A stretch of DNA of 64,000 bases, taken from contig NC_018941.1 in NCBI RefSeq assembly GCF_000304475.1, positions 992,001 through 1,056,000 of the forward strand, written 5' to 3'. The translations under genes and the position numbers were made by a program. The notes beneath the pieces were generated by a model. The model was not told where the DNA came from, did not search any database, and saw only the letters and a program-made list of their open reading frames with translations. This document shows, piece after piece, positions 48,952-58,513 of this stretch. Position 1 is the stretch's first letter. Each line of letters starts with the position of its first letter. Source of the stretch: Kazachstania africana CBS 2517 (taxonomy: Eukaryota; Ascomycota; Saccharomycetes; Saccharomycetales; Saccharomycetaceae).

Positions 48952-49998
48952 ATGAGACCAATCGTTTTAATGGGTCACGAGCGTCCTTTAACGCAAGTCA
49001 AGTATAACAGAGAAGGTGATTTGATTTTCACATGTTCAAAAGATAGTTCTGCCAGTATTTGGTATTCCAATAACGGTGAAAGATTAGGTACGTTAGATGG
49101 TCACGCAGGTACTATCTGGTCCATTGATGTAGACTCCTTCACTAAGTATTGTGTCACTGGTAGTGCTGATTATAGTGTCAATGTCTGGAACGTGGAAAAT
49201 GGTCAAGTGGTTCACACATGGAAATCTCCAGTTCCTGTAAAATTTGTGGAATTTTCACCATGTGGTAACTACGTTTTAGCTATTCTAGATAACGTTATGA
49301 GAAATCCAGGTTCCATTAACATCTATCAAGTTAAGAGAGATGAATCTAGTCACGAAATTGTAGAATTTATTGAAGAACCAATCCATCAAATTATTACCCA
49401 AGAAGGTTTAAATGCAGCTGCCGTAGCAGGTTGGTCATTTGAAGGTAAATATATCATTGCAGGCCATAAGGACGGTAAAATTAGTAAATATGACGTTACA
49501 AATAATTACCAATTTATCGATTCCATCGACTTACATAAAGCAAACGTCTCCGATATTCAATTTTCCTTAGATAGAACTTATTTCATTACTGCATCAAGAG
49601 ATTCAAACTCTTTCATAGTGGATTGTGAAACTTTAGGAACTTTAAAAACTTACGAAACTGATTGTCCATTAAACAGTGCATGTATAACACCATTGAAAGA
49701 ATTCGTCATATTAGGTGGTGGTCAAGATGCCAGAGATGTTACTACCACCAGTGCCAGTGAAGGTAAATTTGAAGCAAGAATCTATCATAAAGTGTTCGAG
49801 GAAGAAATCGGTAGAGTTAAAGGTCATTTCGGTCCATTAAATTACGTTGCTGTTAGTCCTCAAGGTACTTCTTACACATCTGGTGGTGAAGATGGTTTAG
49901 TCCGTTTACACCACTTTGAAAAGAACTATTTTGATTTCAAATATGATGTCGAAAAAGCTGCAGAAGCTAAAGAACATATTCAAGAAGATGAAGAATAA
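48952..49998 (+). CDS. TIF34: Translation initiation factor eIF3 subunit i (WD40 protein)
   Basis: The 348-residue protein (347 in S. cerevisiae) is made almost entirely of WD40 repeats forming a seven-bladed propeller. Blade ends are visible as SASIWYSNNGE, YSVNVWNVENG and LVRLHHFEK. The start MRPIVLMGHERPLTQVKYN is conserved across eIF3i. It binds Tif35 (eIF3g) and Prt1 (eIF3b) in eIF3 and helps scanning. Codon use is strongly biased towards the preferred yeast codons, as for an abundant protein. Position matches YMR146C. The ATG at 48952 has a purine-rich lead (AAGGATG). Confidence 0.97.
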   Translation: MRPIVLMGHERPLTQVKYNREGDLIFTCSKDSSASIWYSNNGERLGTLDGHAGTIWSIDVDSFTKYCVTGSADYSVNVWNVENGQVVHTWKSPVPVKFVEFSPCGNYVLAILDNVMRNPGSINIYQVKRDESSHEIVEFIEEPIHQIITQEGLNAAAVAGWSFEGKYIIAGHKDGKISKYDVTNNYQFIDSIDLHKANVSDIQFSLDRTYFITASRDSNSFIVDCETLGTLKTYETDCPLNSACITPLKEFVILGGGQDARDVTTTSASEGKFEARIYHKVFEEEIGRVKGHFGPLNYVAVSPQGTSYTSGGEDGLVRLHHFEKNYFDFKYDVEKAAEAKEHIQEDEE

Positions 49999-50380
49999 AT
50001 TAATTAACACCAAAAATCAATTAAATGAATCAAACATAAAAGACAAGCAAAAGAAAATGATAGAGGGAAATAATTATCTTTTGTTTCCCATTTATCTATC
50101 CCTTACTCACATATTTTCCCCTGTACTTCAAGTTAACGTTTATATGTAAATATAGATAATGTATAGTTTTTCAATCCAAGTATAATTTTATATTTCCAAC
50201 ATGTATTTCAACAACAACGTTAAGGTCAGTATCCAACCAACTAGGGGCATACATAAGTATATATAATGTATAATATTCCACATCTATGAAATAATGCTAC
50301 TTAGTTGGTTTTCTATTTATTTCATACCATTAGTTGTTGGAAAAAAGCTGGGAACAGAAAAATCCGTTGGGATGCATCAA
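49999..50380. other. Convergent intergenic region between TIF34 and the SERF gene
   Basis: These 382 bp lie between two stops. TATATA-rich stretches (for example near 50255-50275) fit 3'-end signals on both strands. Nothing else is recognised. Confidence 0.35.
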
Positions 50381-50587
50381 TTATTTTCTTGCCTTTTCAG
50401 CTTTCAATTTTTCTAAAGCCTCTGCTTCTTTTCTTGCATTAGCGGCGGCTTGCTTTTGTCTCAAGATATCAGCATCAGATTCCATTCTCTTTTTTGGATC
50501 ACCTTGCTTTTTTTGGTTCTTGGCTGCTTCTTGTTGCTTCTTCAAGTTCTTTTGTCTAGCTAAATCTCTTTGATTACCTCTAGCCAT
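50381..50587 (-). CDS. YDL085C-A: SERF-family small basic protein (YDL085C-A orthologue)
   Basis: The 68-residue protein has the same length as S. cerevisiae YDL085C-A. The start MARGNQRDLARQKNLKK is the SERF signature, and the rest is a Lys/Ala/Glu-rich helix. SERF proteins bind nucleic acids and modify aggregation of amyloid proteins; the cellular role in yeast is unsettled. In S. cerevisiae the gene lies beside NDE2 on chromosome IV, divergent from it. Here it is divergent from the NDE gene, on a chromosome XIII-like segment, which is good evidence of the ancestral order. Confidence 0.95.
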   Translation of the reverse strand: MARGNQRDLARQKNLKKQQEAAKNQKKQGDPKKRMESDADILRQKQAAANARKEAEALEKLKAEKARK

Positions 50588-51687
50588 TTCTTATGAAAAC
50601 AATAAATTCGATATTCGACGTTAACCTAATTATTGACCAATTTCGTCGAGCCCAATGCAGTAAATCAGGTCTAAGCTAGTCCTATAGTGTAATATTTTTC
50701 GTTACCATGGGCACGCATAGTTGCAAAAAAGAAAGCAAAGGTAAAAAAAAAAAAAAAAAAAAGTAACTCGTACCAGCGTCTGGGTAACTATTCTTCCTCA
50801 GATCTGACACAACGCTTTACCCGGATCTTCAATTTATCTATTTTTACTCCGTTTGTAACGCAACAATCTCAGCACTATTAGAAAAGTTAATACGAATTCT
50901 AGAACTCCGGAACAGCTTTTTAAGCAAATATCAACCAAGCCTTCCAGACGCCGCTCAATAACTATATTTTGTCACATCTGAGGCACTTCATCTTGTTTGG
51001 AGGCCATCTGCCGGTGCGTGTGGTGAGTTATATTATTAGATAATACTGTATTGCTTGGCCGACGCTTTTCCAACGAACAGCATATGGGCTTGCTCATATT
51101 ACTCTGATACAGCCCACGTACGTTTGTTTTTGAGTTACTCCATCGCATATTGATTATCCGCCAATCAAATGCAGCAGTTAACATGGCCGATTCTCTCTCT
51201 CTCATTAAACCCGCAAAAATTTCGGAGTTCGGCCTCTCGAAGATTTGACGCAGGAAATCACGTTGTCCAACACAGTTGAGGCTAATGAAAAAACACTGCA
51301 AAACTTTACATTTACATGCGTTAATAATAGCAATACCAGACAATCGACACCCCCCCAAAAGAAAACTTGCTCCGTTTTTTCGGATTTGTCGCGAGAATTT
51401 GAGTGAATTATTCACCACTTTCATTACCATCAGAGAAGAGCAACATTGAGTCAGACTTCGTCCGAGAATGGTGATGTTATTACTCTTCACCGATATATTA
51501 TTACATGTGCGATCGAACTTAACTTTCTTTGCCTGTCCTTTTCGAAAGTTGTTATTGTCGATATATATATATTACTCGATGATCTTCAGTGACTTAAACG
51601 TATATCCTATATAATACACTTGATCAGTATAGCTCTCTTCGTCCCTGTTATCACATATTCATACAAACAACAGTATCATTTCAGAGA
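50588..51687. promoter_or_regulatory. 1.1-kb divergent promoter region of the SERF and NDE genes
   Basis: The region has an A20 tract at 50743-50762 and a Reb1-type TTACCCG at 50817-50823. A CCAATCA motif at 51161-51167 is compatible with the HAP2/3/4/5 complex that drives respiratory genes. A TA tract at about 51561-51571 is TATA-like. An open frame on the minus strand at 50972-51490 has no ATG at its start and no family resemblance and is not called a gene. Regulation by HAP is inference. Confidence 0.45.
50817..50823. promoter_or_regulatory. Reb1-type site (TTACCCG)
   Basis: TTACCCG followed by GAT lies 230 bp from the SERF start and next to a long poly-A tract. The poly-A plus general regulatory factor arrangement is typical of a nucleosome-depleted yeast promoter. 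Confidence 0.5.
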
Positions 51688-53295
51688 ATGAAGCTAGACA
51701 CAAAAATGTTCAATTTAACATTTCGTAGATATCTTATTACAAATAAGGCACCTCTATTGAATGCAAATCGAAGATTGTCAGCCCCTAGGTCATCGATCCC
51801 CGGACTGTCTTCGAGATGGTTATCAACCGGTATGACGCAAACTGCAAGAGAGCCTTTCTATAGAAGAACTACTAAGTCCATATTCAGATTCACTCTTCTT
51901 TCAACATTAGCTATAGGTAGCTACTTAACCTACGAAATTTATAGAGAGTCGAACCCGAGAAAACAAGCGCCACAATCATTGAACTTGGCAAACGGCCAAA
52001 AACGTAAGACTTTAATCATTTTGGGATCAGGTTGGGGATCTGTATCATTGTTGAAAAATTTAGATACGTCTCTATATAATGTCATCCTGATCTCCCCAAG
52101 AAATTACTTCCTATTCACGCCATTGTTACCTTCCACTCCAGTAGGTACCATTGAATTGAAATCTATCATCGAACCGGTTAGAACAATGATCAAAAGATGT
52201 AAAGGTGAGGTCAAATATTTTGAAAATTCTGTACAAGATATTGATCCAATCTCTAAAAATATAACTTTAAATGATGGGAAAATAATAGATTATGATTATT
52301 TAGTCGTCGGTGTCGGTTCAAAACCAACTACTTTCAATATCCCAGGTGTCATTGAAAACTCTTCCTTTTTGAAAGAAATTTCTGATGCAAAAGAAATTAA
52401 ATCAAAGATTTTTAAAAATATTGAATTGGCAAGTGCTCTAGAGAATGGTGATCCATTGAGGAAAAAATTGTTAAGCTTTGTAGTAGTAGGCGGTGGCCCT
52501 ACTGGTGTGGAATTTGCCGCGGAGCTGAGTGACTATATTCAGCAGGATATCAACAAATGGCAGCCAGAATTACAAAATGACATCTCGATTACTTTAGTAG
52601 AAGCTGCTCCAAATATTTTGCCCAGCTTCAATAAAGAATTAATTCAATATGCTGAAGAATTGTTAAGCAGTAAGGGCAAAATTCAGCTGAAGTTAAATAC
52701 TATAGTTAAGGAAGTCGACTCAAATTATTTGAAAGGTTTAATCAAAGAGCAGAATAGTGATCATATGGAGCACATTCCATATGGGGTGCTAGTTTGGGCA
52801 ACGGGGAACGCCCCAAGAGATATTTGTCAATCATTGATGTCCAAATTGAAACAACAGGATTCTAGGCGTGGTCTCTTAATAAATGATAAATTGCAATTAT
52901 TAGGAGCAGAAGATTCAATATTTGCCATAGGTGATTGTACATTCCATCCAGGTCTTTTCCCAACTGCACAAGTAGCATCGCAGGAAGGTAAATATTTAGC
53001 AAATATTTTCAAGAGACTGCATAAGATCGAAAGATTAGCATTTGAAAAGAAAATCAGAAAAATTGAAATTCCAGATTTCAAATACAAATATAAAGGTGCT
53101 TTAGCTTATATCGGTCAGGATAAAGCGATTGCGGATGTTGTGACCTTTGGTAAGACTTATCCTTCTGCGGGTTCATTGACTTTCTATTTTTGGAAATCCG
53201 CATACTTGACAATGCTATCGTCATTTAGAAACAAGATATTGGTGGCATTAGATTGGACAAAAGTGTCAATGTTTGGTAGAAACTCATCAGAGTAA
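51688..53295 (+). CDS. NDE1: External NADH:ubiquinone oxidoreductase of mitochondria (type II)
   Basis: The 535-residue flavoprotein (560 for Nde1, 545 for Nde2) begins with a basic Ser/Arg-rich presequence (about 1-50) and a hydrophobic stretch ([20 protein letters not shown], about 67-86). Two dinucleotide-binding folds follow: [15 protein letters not shown] for FAD and [17 protein letters not shown] for [23 protein letters not shown] and the C-terminal membrane-binding end ([11 protein letters not shown]) complete the NDH-2 pattern. It oxidises cytosolic NADH on the outer face of the inner membrane. NDE1 and NDE2 are ohnologues in S. cerevisiae; this single gene has NDE1 neighbours (TIF34) and an NDE2 neighbour (SERF), so the name is by position only. 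Confidence 0.93.
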   Translation: MKLDTKMFNLTFRRYLITNKAPLLNANRRLSAPRSSIPGLSSRWLSTGMTQTAREPFYRRTTKSIFRFTLLSTLAIGSYLTYEIYRESNPRKQAPQSLNLANGQKRKTLIILGSGWGSVSLLKNLDTSLYNVILISPRNYFLFTPLLPSTPVGTIELKSIIEPVRTMIKRCKGEVKYFENSVQDIDPISKNITLNDGKIIDYDYLVVGVGSKPTTFNIPGVIENSSFLKEISDAKEIKSKIFKNIELASALENGDPLRKKLLSFVVVGGGPTGVEFAAELSDYIQQDINKWQPELQNDISITLVEAAPNILPSFNKELIQYAEELLSSKGKIQLKLNTIVKEVDSNYLKGLIKEQNSDHMEHIPYGVLVWATGNAPRDICQSLMSKLKQQDSRRGLLINDKLQLLGAEDSIFAIGDCTFHPGLFPTAQVASQEGKYLANIFKRLHKIERLAFEKKIRKIEIPDFKYKYKGALAYIGQDKAIADVVTFGKTYPSAGSLTFYFWKSAYLTMLSSFRNKILVALDWTKVSMFGRNSSE

Positions 53296-53668
53296 CAACT
53301 TTTAATAATCTAATAACTTTTGGTAACTAAGTAATTTTTTTCATTGTATCATTCATTATATGTCTTTTATACTGACACTACAATAGGGGCAGATGCTCTC
53401 ACGAGAAAATGCAAAAAGTCAACTAGTCACCTTTTTCTTAAAAGTAATATTGGTTTGGAAAGATCTAGATTATAATGTTTTTTTATTTTTTACCCGTAAA
53501 TATTAGTATTGGCTTATACAATGTATATATATGTAAATTAAAAGTGATGTTATTTAGTTACAACAGACATTTTTGAATTTTATAATTAAAGGAAAAACAA
53601 AGGAAGTTAATAAATAACCCAAATGGATATGATAACATAAAATATGAAATGCCACTTGATTTTTTTCC
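53296..53668. other. Convergent intergenic region between NDE1 and RPS16
   Basis: These 373 bp lie between two stops. AT-rich 3'-end-like sequence is present on both strands. A Reb1-type site (53490-53496) is listed separately. S. cerevisiae FDO1 (YMR144W) and, on chromosome IV, SUB2 lie between the corresponding genes; neither is here. Confidence 0.4.
53490..53496. promoter_or_regulatory. Reb1-type site (TTACCCG) between convergent genes
   Basis: TTACCCGTAA follows a T-rich stretch, about 200 bp after the NDE1 stop and 170 bp after the RPS16 stop. Reb1 bound between convergent genes is known to act as a roadblock terminator that stops read-through. This role is inferred from position. Confidence 0.45.
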
Positions 53669-54407
53669 TTAACGGTAAGACTTTTGGAATCTAGCACGAG
53701 CACCTCTACCACCGAATTTCTTTGGTTCTGGTCTTCTAGCATCGGCAATTAATAAGGTTCTGTCGTAAGAAGTGAAAGCCTTCTTTAGTTCGTTCTTAGA
53801 TTGTTCATCAACGTATTTTTGGTGATAAGCAACTAAACCCTTAGCAATGGCTTGTCTGATAGCGTAAACTTGAGAAACGTGACCACCACCAGTGACTCTG
53901 ACTCTGATGTCGATGTTAGCGAATTTATCTAAACCAACTAATAATAATGGTTCGTAAACCTTGAATCTTAAGATTTCTGGTTCAACTAAAGTGATTGGAG
54001 AACCGTTAACCTTGATTAAACCTTTACCGGCTTTAACGTGAGCAACAGCAGTAGCTGACTTCTTCTTACCAAAAGTCTGTGGAGAAAAAACATTGTTATC
54101 ACAACGCAATATTATGTTAGTAATCTTGATGGCCGTTACAAAATCTGAAGTGAACTGAGAAACGAAAATCCTCTAATCGTTAATGAAAAATTCTGGTGAT
54201 CGTGGGATAATAGGTTATTTCATATTTCTATTTTTGTGTAAAATCATTTCTGGAAGGTAATGCTAAATACTGCATTTTCATTCAAATCAATTAATAACAC
54301 CTAGATCGTAAAATAATGGCTTCTTACTTTGCTTTTCCATTTCTTCATATGTTCATTCGATCTATCGAAATATTTCAACATACTTGAACACTTGGGACAG
54401 TAGACAT
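53669..54407 (-). CDS. RPS16: Ribosomal protein uS9 (RPS16), one intron
   Basis: Exon 1 is 54407-54384 (eight codons, MSTVPSVQ) and exon 2 is 54076-53669. Together they encode 143 residues, exactly the S. cerevisiae length. Exon 2 starts [19 protein letters not shown] and ends [11 protein letters not shown], the invariant C-terminal tail that reaches the P-site tRNA. The 5' site GTATGT, branch point TACTAAC and 3' site CAG all lie at the expected places, and the intron falls at the same codon as in S. cerevisiae. An open frame reading straight into the intron exists but lacks a proper start. Codon use is highly biased. Position matches RPS16A (YMR143W) and RPS16B (YDL083C). Confidence 0.98.
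54077..54383 (-). other. RPS16 intron (307 nt)
   Basis: The 5' splice site is GTATGT at 54383-54378, the branch point TACTAAC at 54122-54116, and the 3' site ACAG ends at 54077. The branch-to-acceptor distance of about 40 nt is typical. No snoRNA-like C/D or H/ACA signature was recognised inside. Confidence 0.95.
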
Positions 54408-54611
54408 GTTGTACCTTCTTTCGCTATATTATTTATTCTAATCCTCACTATTAGAGCTACTTTTTACTACCTAGTTAAATTTCAACTATATTAAAAACAG
54501 GCCTTGGTACTAGCCCCAGTGGGTATCAGCGTAATGGGAATCTCAAGCCAGGCTGGATTCCACCTACATTCCAGGCAATAATTGCCATCTTCCAAGCGGA
54601 ACTGTAAAGAG

Positions 54612-54655
54612 GCTAGGCTGTAACTTCCGGGCTGGTGTCTAGCCTACAGCCTAGC
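54612..54655. repeat. Inverted repeat in GC-rich island of the RPS16/RPL13 promoter
   Basis: GCTAGGCTGTA (54612-54622) and its exact reverse complement (54645-54655) are separated by 22 nt. Further related copies, AGGCTGG at about 54550-54556 and GGGCTGG at about 54629-54635, surround it. This GC-rich patch stands out in AT-rich DNA. Confidence 0.75.
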
Positions 54656-54908
54656 TTTGGGCTTAGGGGCATTCCATGCTGTACTCGGCTTCCTTCCATT
54701 AACGCAAACCAGGAGCACAACCGACGCAACTTTTCCAATGAAAAATACTGTATATTTTTCTAATTATTGGGCTTCTGCAACTTTCTAAAATGTACAGATG
54801 TTATCAAATGTCTGGATGTAGAAGTCCAACAAAATTATGTTTGCGGGCATCGGGGGAAAAAAAATGAATTTCTTCTTTGACTGTTTTCTCTCTAATGAGG
54901 TAATTTCT

Positions 54909-54921
54909 CACCCACACATTT
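54909..54921 (+). promoter_or_regulatory. Rap1-type site (CACCCACACATTT)
   Basis: The motif agrees with the ribosomal-protein Rap1 consensus CACCCRYACATTT at every position and lies 310 bp upstream of the RPL13 ATG and 500 bp from the RPS16 ATG. The general use of Rap1 at ribosomal-protein promoters in this family makes function likely. Confidence 0.6.
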
Positions 54922-55230
54922 GACCTGTTTGATTTTTTGCTGGAAAAACGCTGAAAAAAAAATCTAAAAATGATATAGAAGGTGAAATATCGTACGGAAC
55001 GCACAAGCTGGATTTTTTCAATTCGCGATAGCCCTCGATAACCGCACGTCAGACCCAATAGCAGCCATACTGTACTGTGTGAGAGTGGGATGTGACAGAC
55101 TCTGTATCACAACGTAGTCGGACATATGTACTGATAATATCAAAATAGTAGAAAATGTAATGTATGTAGTGATTTTATTGTGTTTGTCTTATAGGAATAT
55201 TTGGCGAATTAAACCGGAACAACAGTAAGA

Positions 55231-56227
55231 ATGGGTATGTTTTCTACTTTATATTGTGGATAGGATCGGATTTGTTGAGAATGCGAAGCCAAAGTGCAAT
55301 CAACTGTAATAATTTTCACTACGATAAATGACATAACTGTATTGAAGTATTAATTGCCTGGTGTTACGATACATTTCTATCATGTAATTGATTAATAAAA
55401 CTATGATACAAAAAATGAGCTCAAATAATGTAAGAAATAGATGATGAAAATGATCGTTCTAAGTTATCTTGACAAATCCGAATAATTCATTAATTTTAGA
55501 GAACTTTAATACTAACGTTATATTATTAATTTCTAATTTCTAAATAGCTATTTCCAAGAATTTACCACTTTTGAAGAACCACTTCAGAAAGCACTGGCAA
55601 GAACGCGTCAAGGTTCACTTTGACCAAGCCGGTAAGAAGGTTTCTAGAAGAAGTGCCAGAGCTGCTAAGGCTGCCAAGATCGCTCCAAGACCTTTGGATT
55701 TACTAAGACCAGTTGTTAGAGCCCCAACTGTCAAATACAACAGAAAAGTTAGAGCTGGTAGAGGTTTTACTTTAGCCGAAGTTAAGGCTGCTGGTTTGAC
55801 CGCTGCTTACGCTAGAACTATCGGTATTGCCGTTGACCACAGAAGACAAAACAGAAACCAAGAAACTTTCGAATTAAACGTTGAAAGATTAAAGGAATAC
55901 TTAGCTAGAATCATTGTCTTCCCAAGAAACGGTAAGGCCGTTGAAGCTGAACAAGTTTTATCTACTGCTGCCACTTTCCCAATTGCTCAACCATCTACTG
56001 ATGTTGAAACTAGAGCAGTTGAAGACAACGGTGAATCTGCTTTCAGAACTTTAAGAATGGCTAGATCTGAAAAGAGATTCAAGGGTATCAGAGAAAAGAG
56101 AGCCAGAGAAAAGGCTGAAGCTGAAGCTAGAAAAGAAGAAATAAGCAATCTTACCTCTGAATATCAAAGTTTACTCATTTTTGTTCCTTTCACATCCTTC
56201 ATCTTTATAAACATTCTATATCAATAA
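55231..56227 (+). CDS. RPL13: Ribosomal protein eL13 (RPL13), one intron, C-terminal frame oddity
   Basis: Exon 1 is the four bases 55231-55234 (ATGG) and exon 2 is 55548-56227. The joined start [18 protein letters not shown] matches the family exactly. The open frame gives 227 residues, but residues 1-199 equal the full normal length, ending EARKEE. The last 28 residues are hydrophobic ([17 protein letters not shown] and on) and look like translated 3' untranslated sequence. Removing one A at 56139-56141 would place a TAA directly after EE at the normal length. So there is probably a single-base insertion, real or technical. Codon use is highly biased. Convergent with RPP1A as in S. cerevisiae chromosome IV. 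Confidence 0.95.
55235..55547 (+). other. RPL13 intron (313 nt)
   Basis: The 5' site is GTATGT at 55235-55240, the branch point TACTAAC at 55510-55516, and the 3' site TAG ends at 55547. The intron follows the fourth coding base, the same position as in S. cerevisiae RPL13A and RPL13B. Confidence 0.96.
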
Positions 56228-56280
56228 ATTTTATTACAAGGTATAAATTTATGTAAAATTCTATAATGGAACCCCCATGA

Positions 56281-56302
56281 ATAATAATAATAATAATAAT
56301 AA
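56281..56302. repeat. (ATA)7 trinucleotide run after RPL13
   Basis: An ATA repeat of about 22 bp starts about 54 bp after the RPL13 frame ends, between the convergent genes RPL13 and RPP1A. It is a simple repeat with no evident coding role. Confidence 0.7.
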
Positions 56303-56486
56303 CAAAAAGATCAAAGAATTGTTAGTCTTCATCTATGTATTGTCACTACGTCAATTAGTAATGATTGAAAGTTAAATTAATATCAAATATTATGACAAAA
56401 AAATAAAAAAAATGATTGAATATTATATATATATATTAAATACCTAATAAAAGAAAAAGGATAAATCTATCATTTATTTATTTTTT

Positions 56487-56810
56487 TTAATCGAATAAAC
56501 CGAAACCCATGTCATCGTCGGATTCTTCCTTGGCTTCTTCTTCCTTTTCTTCAGCAGCTTCACCGGCAGCAGCACCAGAAGCACCAGCAGCGGCACCAGC
56601 AGCAGCTGGAGCAGCAGCACCGGCAGAGAAGTTGACTAATAAAGCCTTTAAGTCTTGACCTTCTAAAGCCTTGGCGAAGATATCAGCCCAGATACCCTCA
56701 ATTGGGATGTTAGCAGCGTTAGTTAAAGCTAATAACTTTTCAGAAGAGATTTCGACTTCAGAGTCAGCTAAGATTAAAGCAGCGTAAGATAAAGCAGATT
56801 CAGTAGACAT
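56487..56810 (-). CDS. RPP1A: Acidic ribosomal stalk protein P1 (P1-alpha)
   Basis: The 107-residue protein (106 in S. cerevisiae) starts [20 protein letters not shown], the P1-alpha N-terminal dimerisation domain. A hinge of Ala and Gly follows (about 63-88), then a charged run and the invariant tail [13 protein letters not shown] that recruits elongation factors. In the ribosomal stalk it pairs with P2-beta and binds P0. It has no intron, as expected. The order RPL13-RPP1A, convergent, is that of S. cerevisiae YDL082W-YDL081C, whereas the flanks here are from the chromosome XIII homologue. Codon bias is very strong. Confidence 0.98.
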   Translation of the reverse strand: MSTESALSYAALILADSEVEISSEKLLALTNAANIPIEGIWADIFAKALEGQDLKALLVNFSAGAAAPAAAGAAAGASGAAAGEAAEEKEEEAKEESDDDMGFGLFD

Positions 56811-57208
56811 TCTGGTTCTTGTTATTTTCTAGAGATAATCAGTTTAAGCCTAAAAATAAAGCGGACTATTTCTTTGAAGTTCTCTTTACATTGAAAAGTG
56901 TTCCAAAAATTCATAGTATCAAGGTTGAAATAGCTTCAGTGAAAGATGGAAAGTGCTTTGCGTGTATGAAAAAAAAAAATTTCAAAATTTCAGTCAAAAA
57001 AAGTTGCGTGGTCATTTGATACGATTGATATCATGTGACTTAGGGCATAGACTCACTTTTTTTTAGGGCTTCTTCAATTCACAGAGTAGACACTTTGTAA
57101 ACTACTACTTTTGTACAATAAAATTCGATCAAGTTATAAACTCGTCAATAGTATATCGCCGTCTTTATTACCTTATATAATGACTTAGACAAGGAGTAGA
57201 AATCCAGT
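56811..57208 (-). promoter_or_regulatory. RPP1A promoter region with two TTAGGGC motifs
   Basis: These 398 bp lie between the RPP1A start and the SIP5 stop. TTAGGGC occurs at 57040-57046 and 57063-57069, 230-259 bp upstream of RPP1A. It is the core of the Tbf1 site (reverse complement GCCCTAA), a ribosomal-protein regulator in many yeasts. T-rich DNA lies between these sites and the start. No Rap1 consensus is obvious. Confidence 0.5.
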
Positions 57209-58513
57209 TCATTTATTCTCACTTTTCGCATTGTCTTCTTCCAGACTTAATTTGATGGCTTCCTCAACCAGACGATCTTCCAATTCAGTCCGAGTATTTG
57301 TGGCAGAGTTATGCGAGGGATCAACTAGCTGATTACTTAAATGTATGGCTGTGGCATTTGCTGATCTTCTCTGTAGCTTTAATCTATCTTTATTTAGCTT
57401 AATTTTCCAATCAGGACGTATAAAGTCGGACGTAATCACAAATGGCTCTGTAACGGTGTCAGTGGACACTTTATTATCCAAGGTATATTGTGAGGGTAAT
57501 ATGCCATTGATGCCTACTTTTCTATCATTTGGTTGGTTATAAATAACTGCAAAATCAGGGGTCGCACAATACGGGCAATTTGACGGTTCAGATATTAATA
57601 AATTTGGATCTTTATCCACATCATCAACATCTTCAACATTTTCATCATGTGGGAAATGAGGCGCTGATCTTTTTATTTGTACGAAACACTCTGTACAGAT
57701 TGGCTGTTGGCAACATTTTGAATAATTCATTGGTTTAGGGAAATATAGAAAACAAATTGGACATTCTGTTCCATTTTTATACAAATTTAGTTTCAAAGCA
57801 TCATTTGGTAAATATTTATTCAATTGCTCTTCTAATTTTTTTTCTAAGAAAACTTCGTTTTCTGTTTCTTGCCATATAATTCTCTTCTGGTACAATCTGG
57901 CTTTAAAGATCTTTGATCTTTGACGACTTTGATCTTTCTTGGACAATTTTTTATCGATTAAATAGTCAAAATTTGGATTACTTAAATCACCAATCGAAAG
58001 ATCTTCTAATTCATCTGGAATTTCTACATTGTTGGACGAATGTAATGGTAGTCCGTCCACTATTTTGACAATTTCGTCGTCTGACCAAGTTTGATTAAAA
58101 TCTTGCAATGGGATATAGAATGGTGCTAATTTTCTTTCGATAATCAATGTCTTGACAATATCAATATCGTAATCTAACTTGTCTAATGTATAGCAACCAA
58201 ACGGAGATAGGTAACCACCATCCACCGTTTCATTGAATCTCACTACTAAATCCTGGGCTCTTTTCTCTTTGAAAGCTTCTCTCTCCTTGGGACTTCTTCT
58301 TCTATAAGGATTCTCAGAAGTTGAATTTCCTCTTGATCTCGCACTATTCGTATTATTTAGCACTGAGTCAACCAAGGAGGTGGTACGTTTGGATCTAGTT
58401 CTGGCGGTACCACTACTGGCAAAAGAATTAGCATTTGAAATAGTTCGTCTTCTTGATCTCGTTTGATTTGCATACTCTTCGTCTTGTTCGGCCTTTGCTG
58501 GAACGTTCCCCAT
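57209..58513 (-). CDS. SIP5: Snf1-interacting RING-like protein
   Basis: The 434-residue protein (489 in S. cerevisiae) starts MGNVPAKAEQDEE; the glycine at position 2 suits N-myristoylation. A basic Ser/Arg-rich region (about 20-80) follows. The central SIP5 region (VDGGYLSPFGCYTLDKLDYD) is strongly conserved. A zinc-binding RING-like motif spans about 255-325: CPIC, then CCQQPICTECF, then CPYC after an acidic insert. Sip5 binds the Snf1 kinase and the PP1 regulator Reg1 and may aid their interaction in glucose signalling. The frame above the start begins at TTG; the ATG at 58513 is chosen. The tail EEAIKLSLEED resembles a ubiquitin-interacting motif. Position matches YMR140W. Confidence 0.93.
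   Translation of the reverse strand: MGNVPAKAEQDEEYANQTRSRRRTISNANSFASSGTARTRSKRTTSLVDSVLNNTNSARSRGNSTSENPYRRRSPKEREAFKEKRAQDLVVRFNETVDGGYLSPFGCYTLDKLDYDIDIVKTLIIERKLAPFYIPLQDFNQTWSDDEIVKIVDGLPLHSSNNVEIPDELEDLSIGDLSNPNFDYLIDKKLSKKDQSRQRSKIFKARLYQKRIIWQETENEVFLEKKLEEQLNKYLPNDALKLNLYKNGTECPICFLYFPKPMNYSKCCQQPICTECFVQIKRSAPHFPHDENVEDVDDVDKDPNLLISEPSNCPYCATPDFAVIYNQPNDRKVGINGILPSQYTLDNKVSTDTVTEPFVITSDFIRPDWKIKLNKDRLKLQRRSANATAIHLSNQLVDPSHNSATNTRTELEDRLVEEAIKLSLEEDNAKSENK

Larger units (their letters stand above)
54408..55230. promoter_or_regulatory. Divergent ribosomal-protein promoter region of RPS16 and RPL13
   Basis: The 823 bp include a Rap1-type site (54909-54921), a GC-rich island with GGCTRG-like repeats and an inverted repeat (54612-54655), TTAGGG at 54663-54668 (Tbf1-like) and T-rich stretches. 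A minus-strand open frame at 54804-55058 is low complexity and not treated as a gene. The elements are those expected of a shared ribosomal-protein promoter. Confidence 0.55.

Noticed and set aside
50972..51490. 172-codon open frame on the minus strand in the SERF/NDE promoter
   Set aside because: It begins at GTG, has no recognised family resemblance, and lies in a promoter with CCAAT and Reb1-type motifs. The composition is not typical of expressed genes.
55430..55480. ATGATGA in the RPL13 intron as a box C of a snoRNA
   Set aside because: No CTGA box D with flanking stem could be found downstream.
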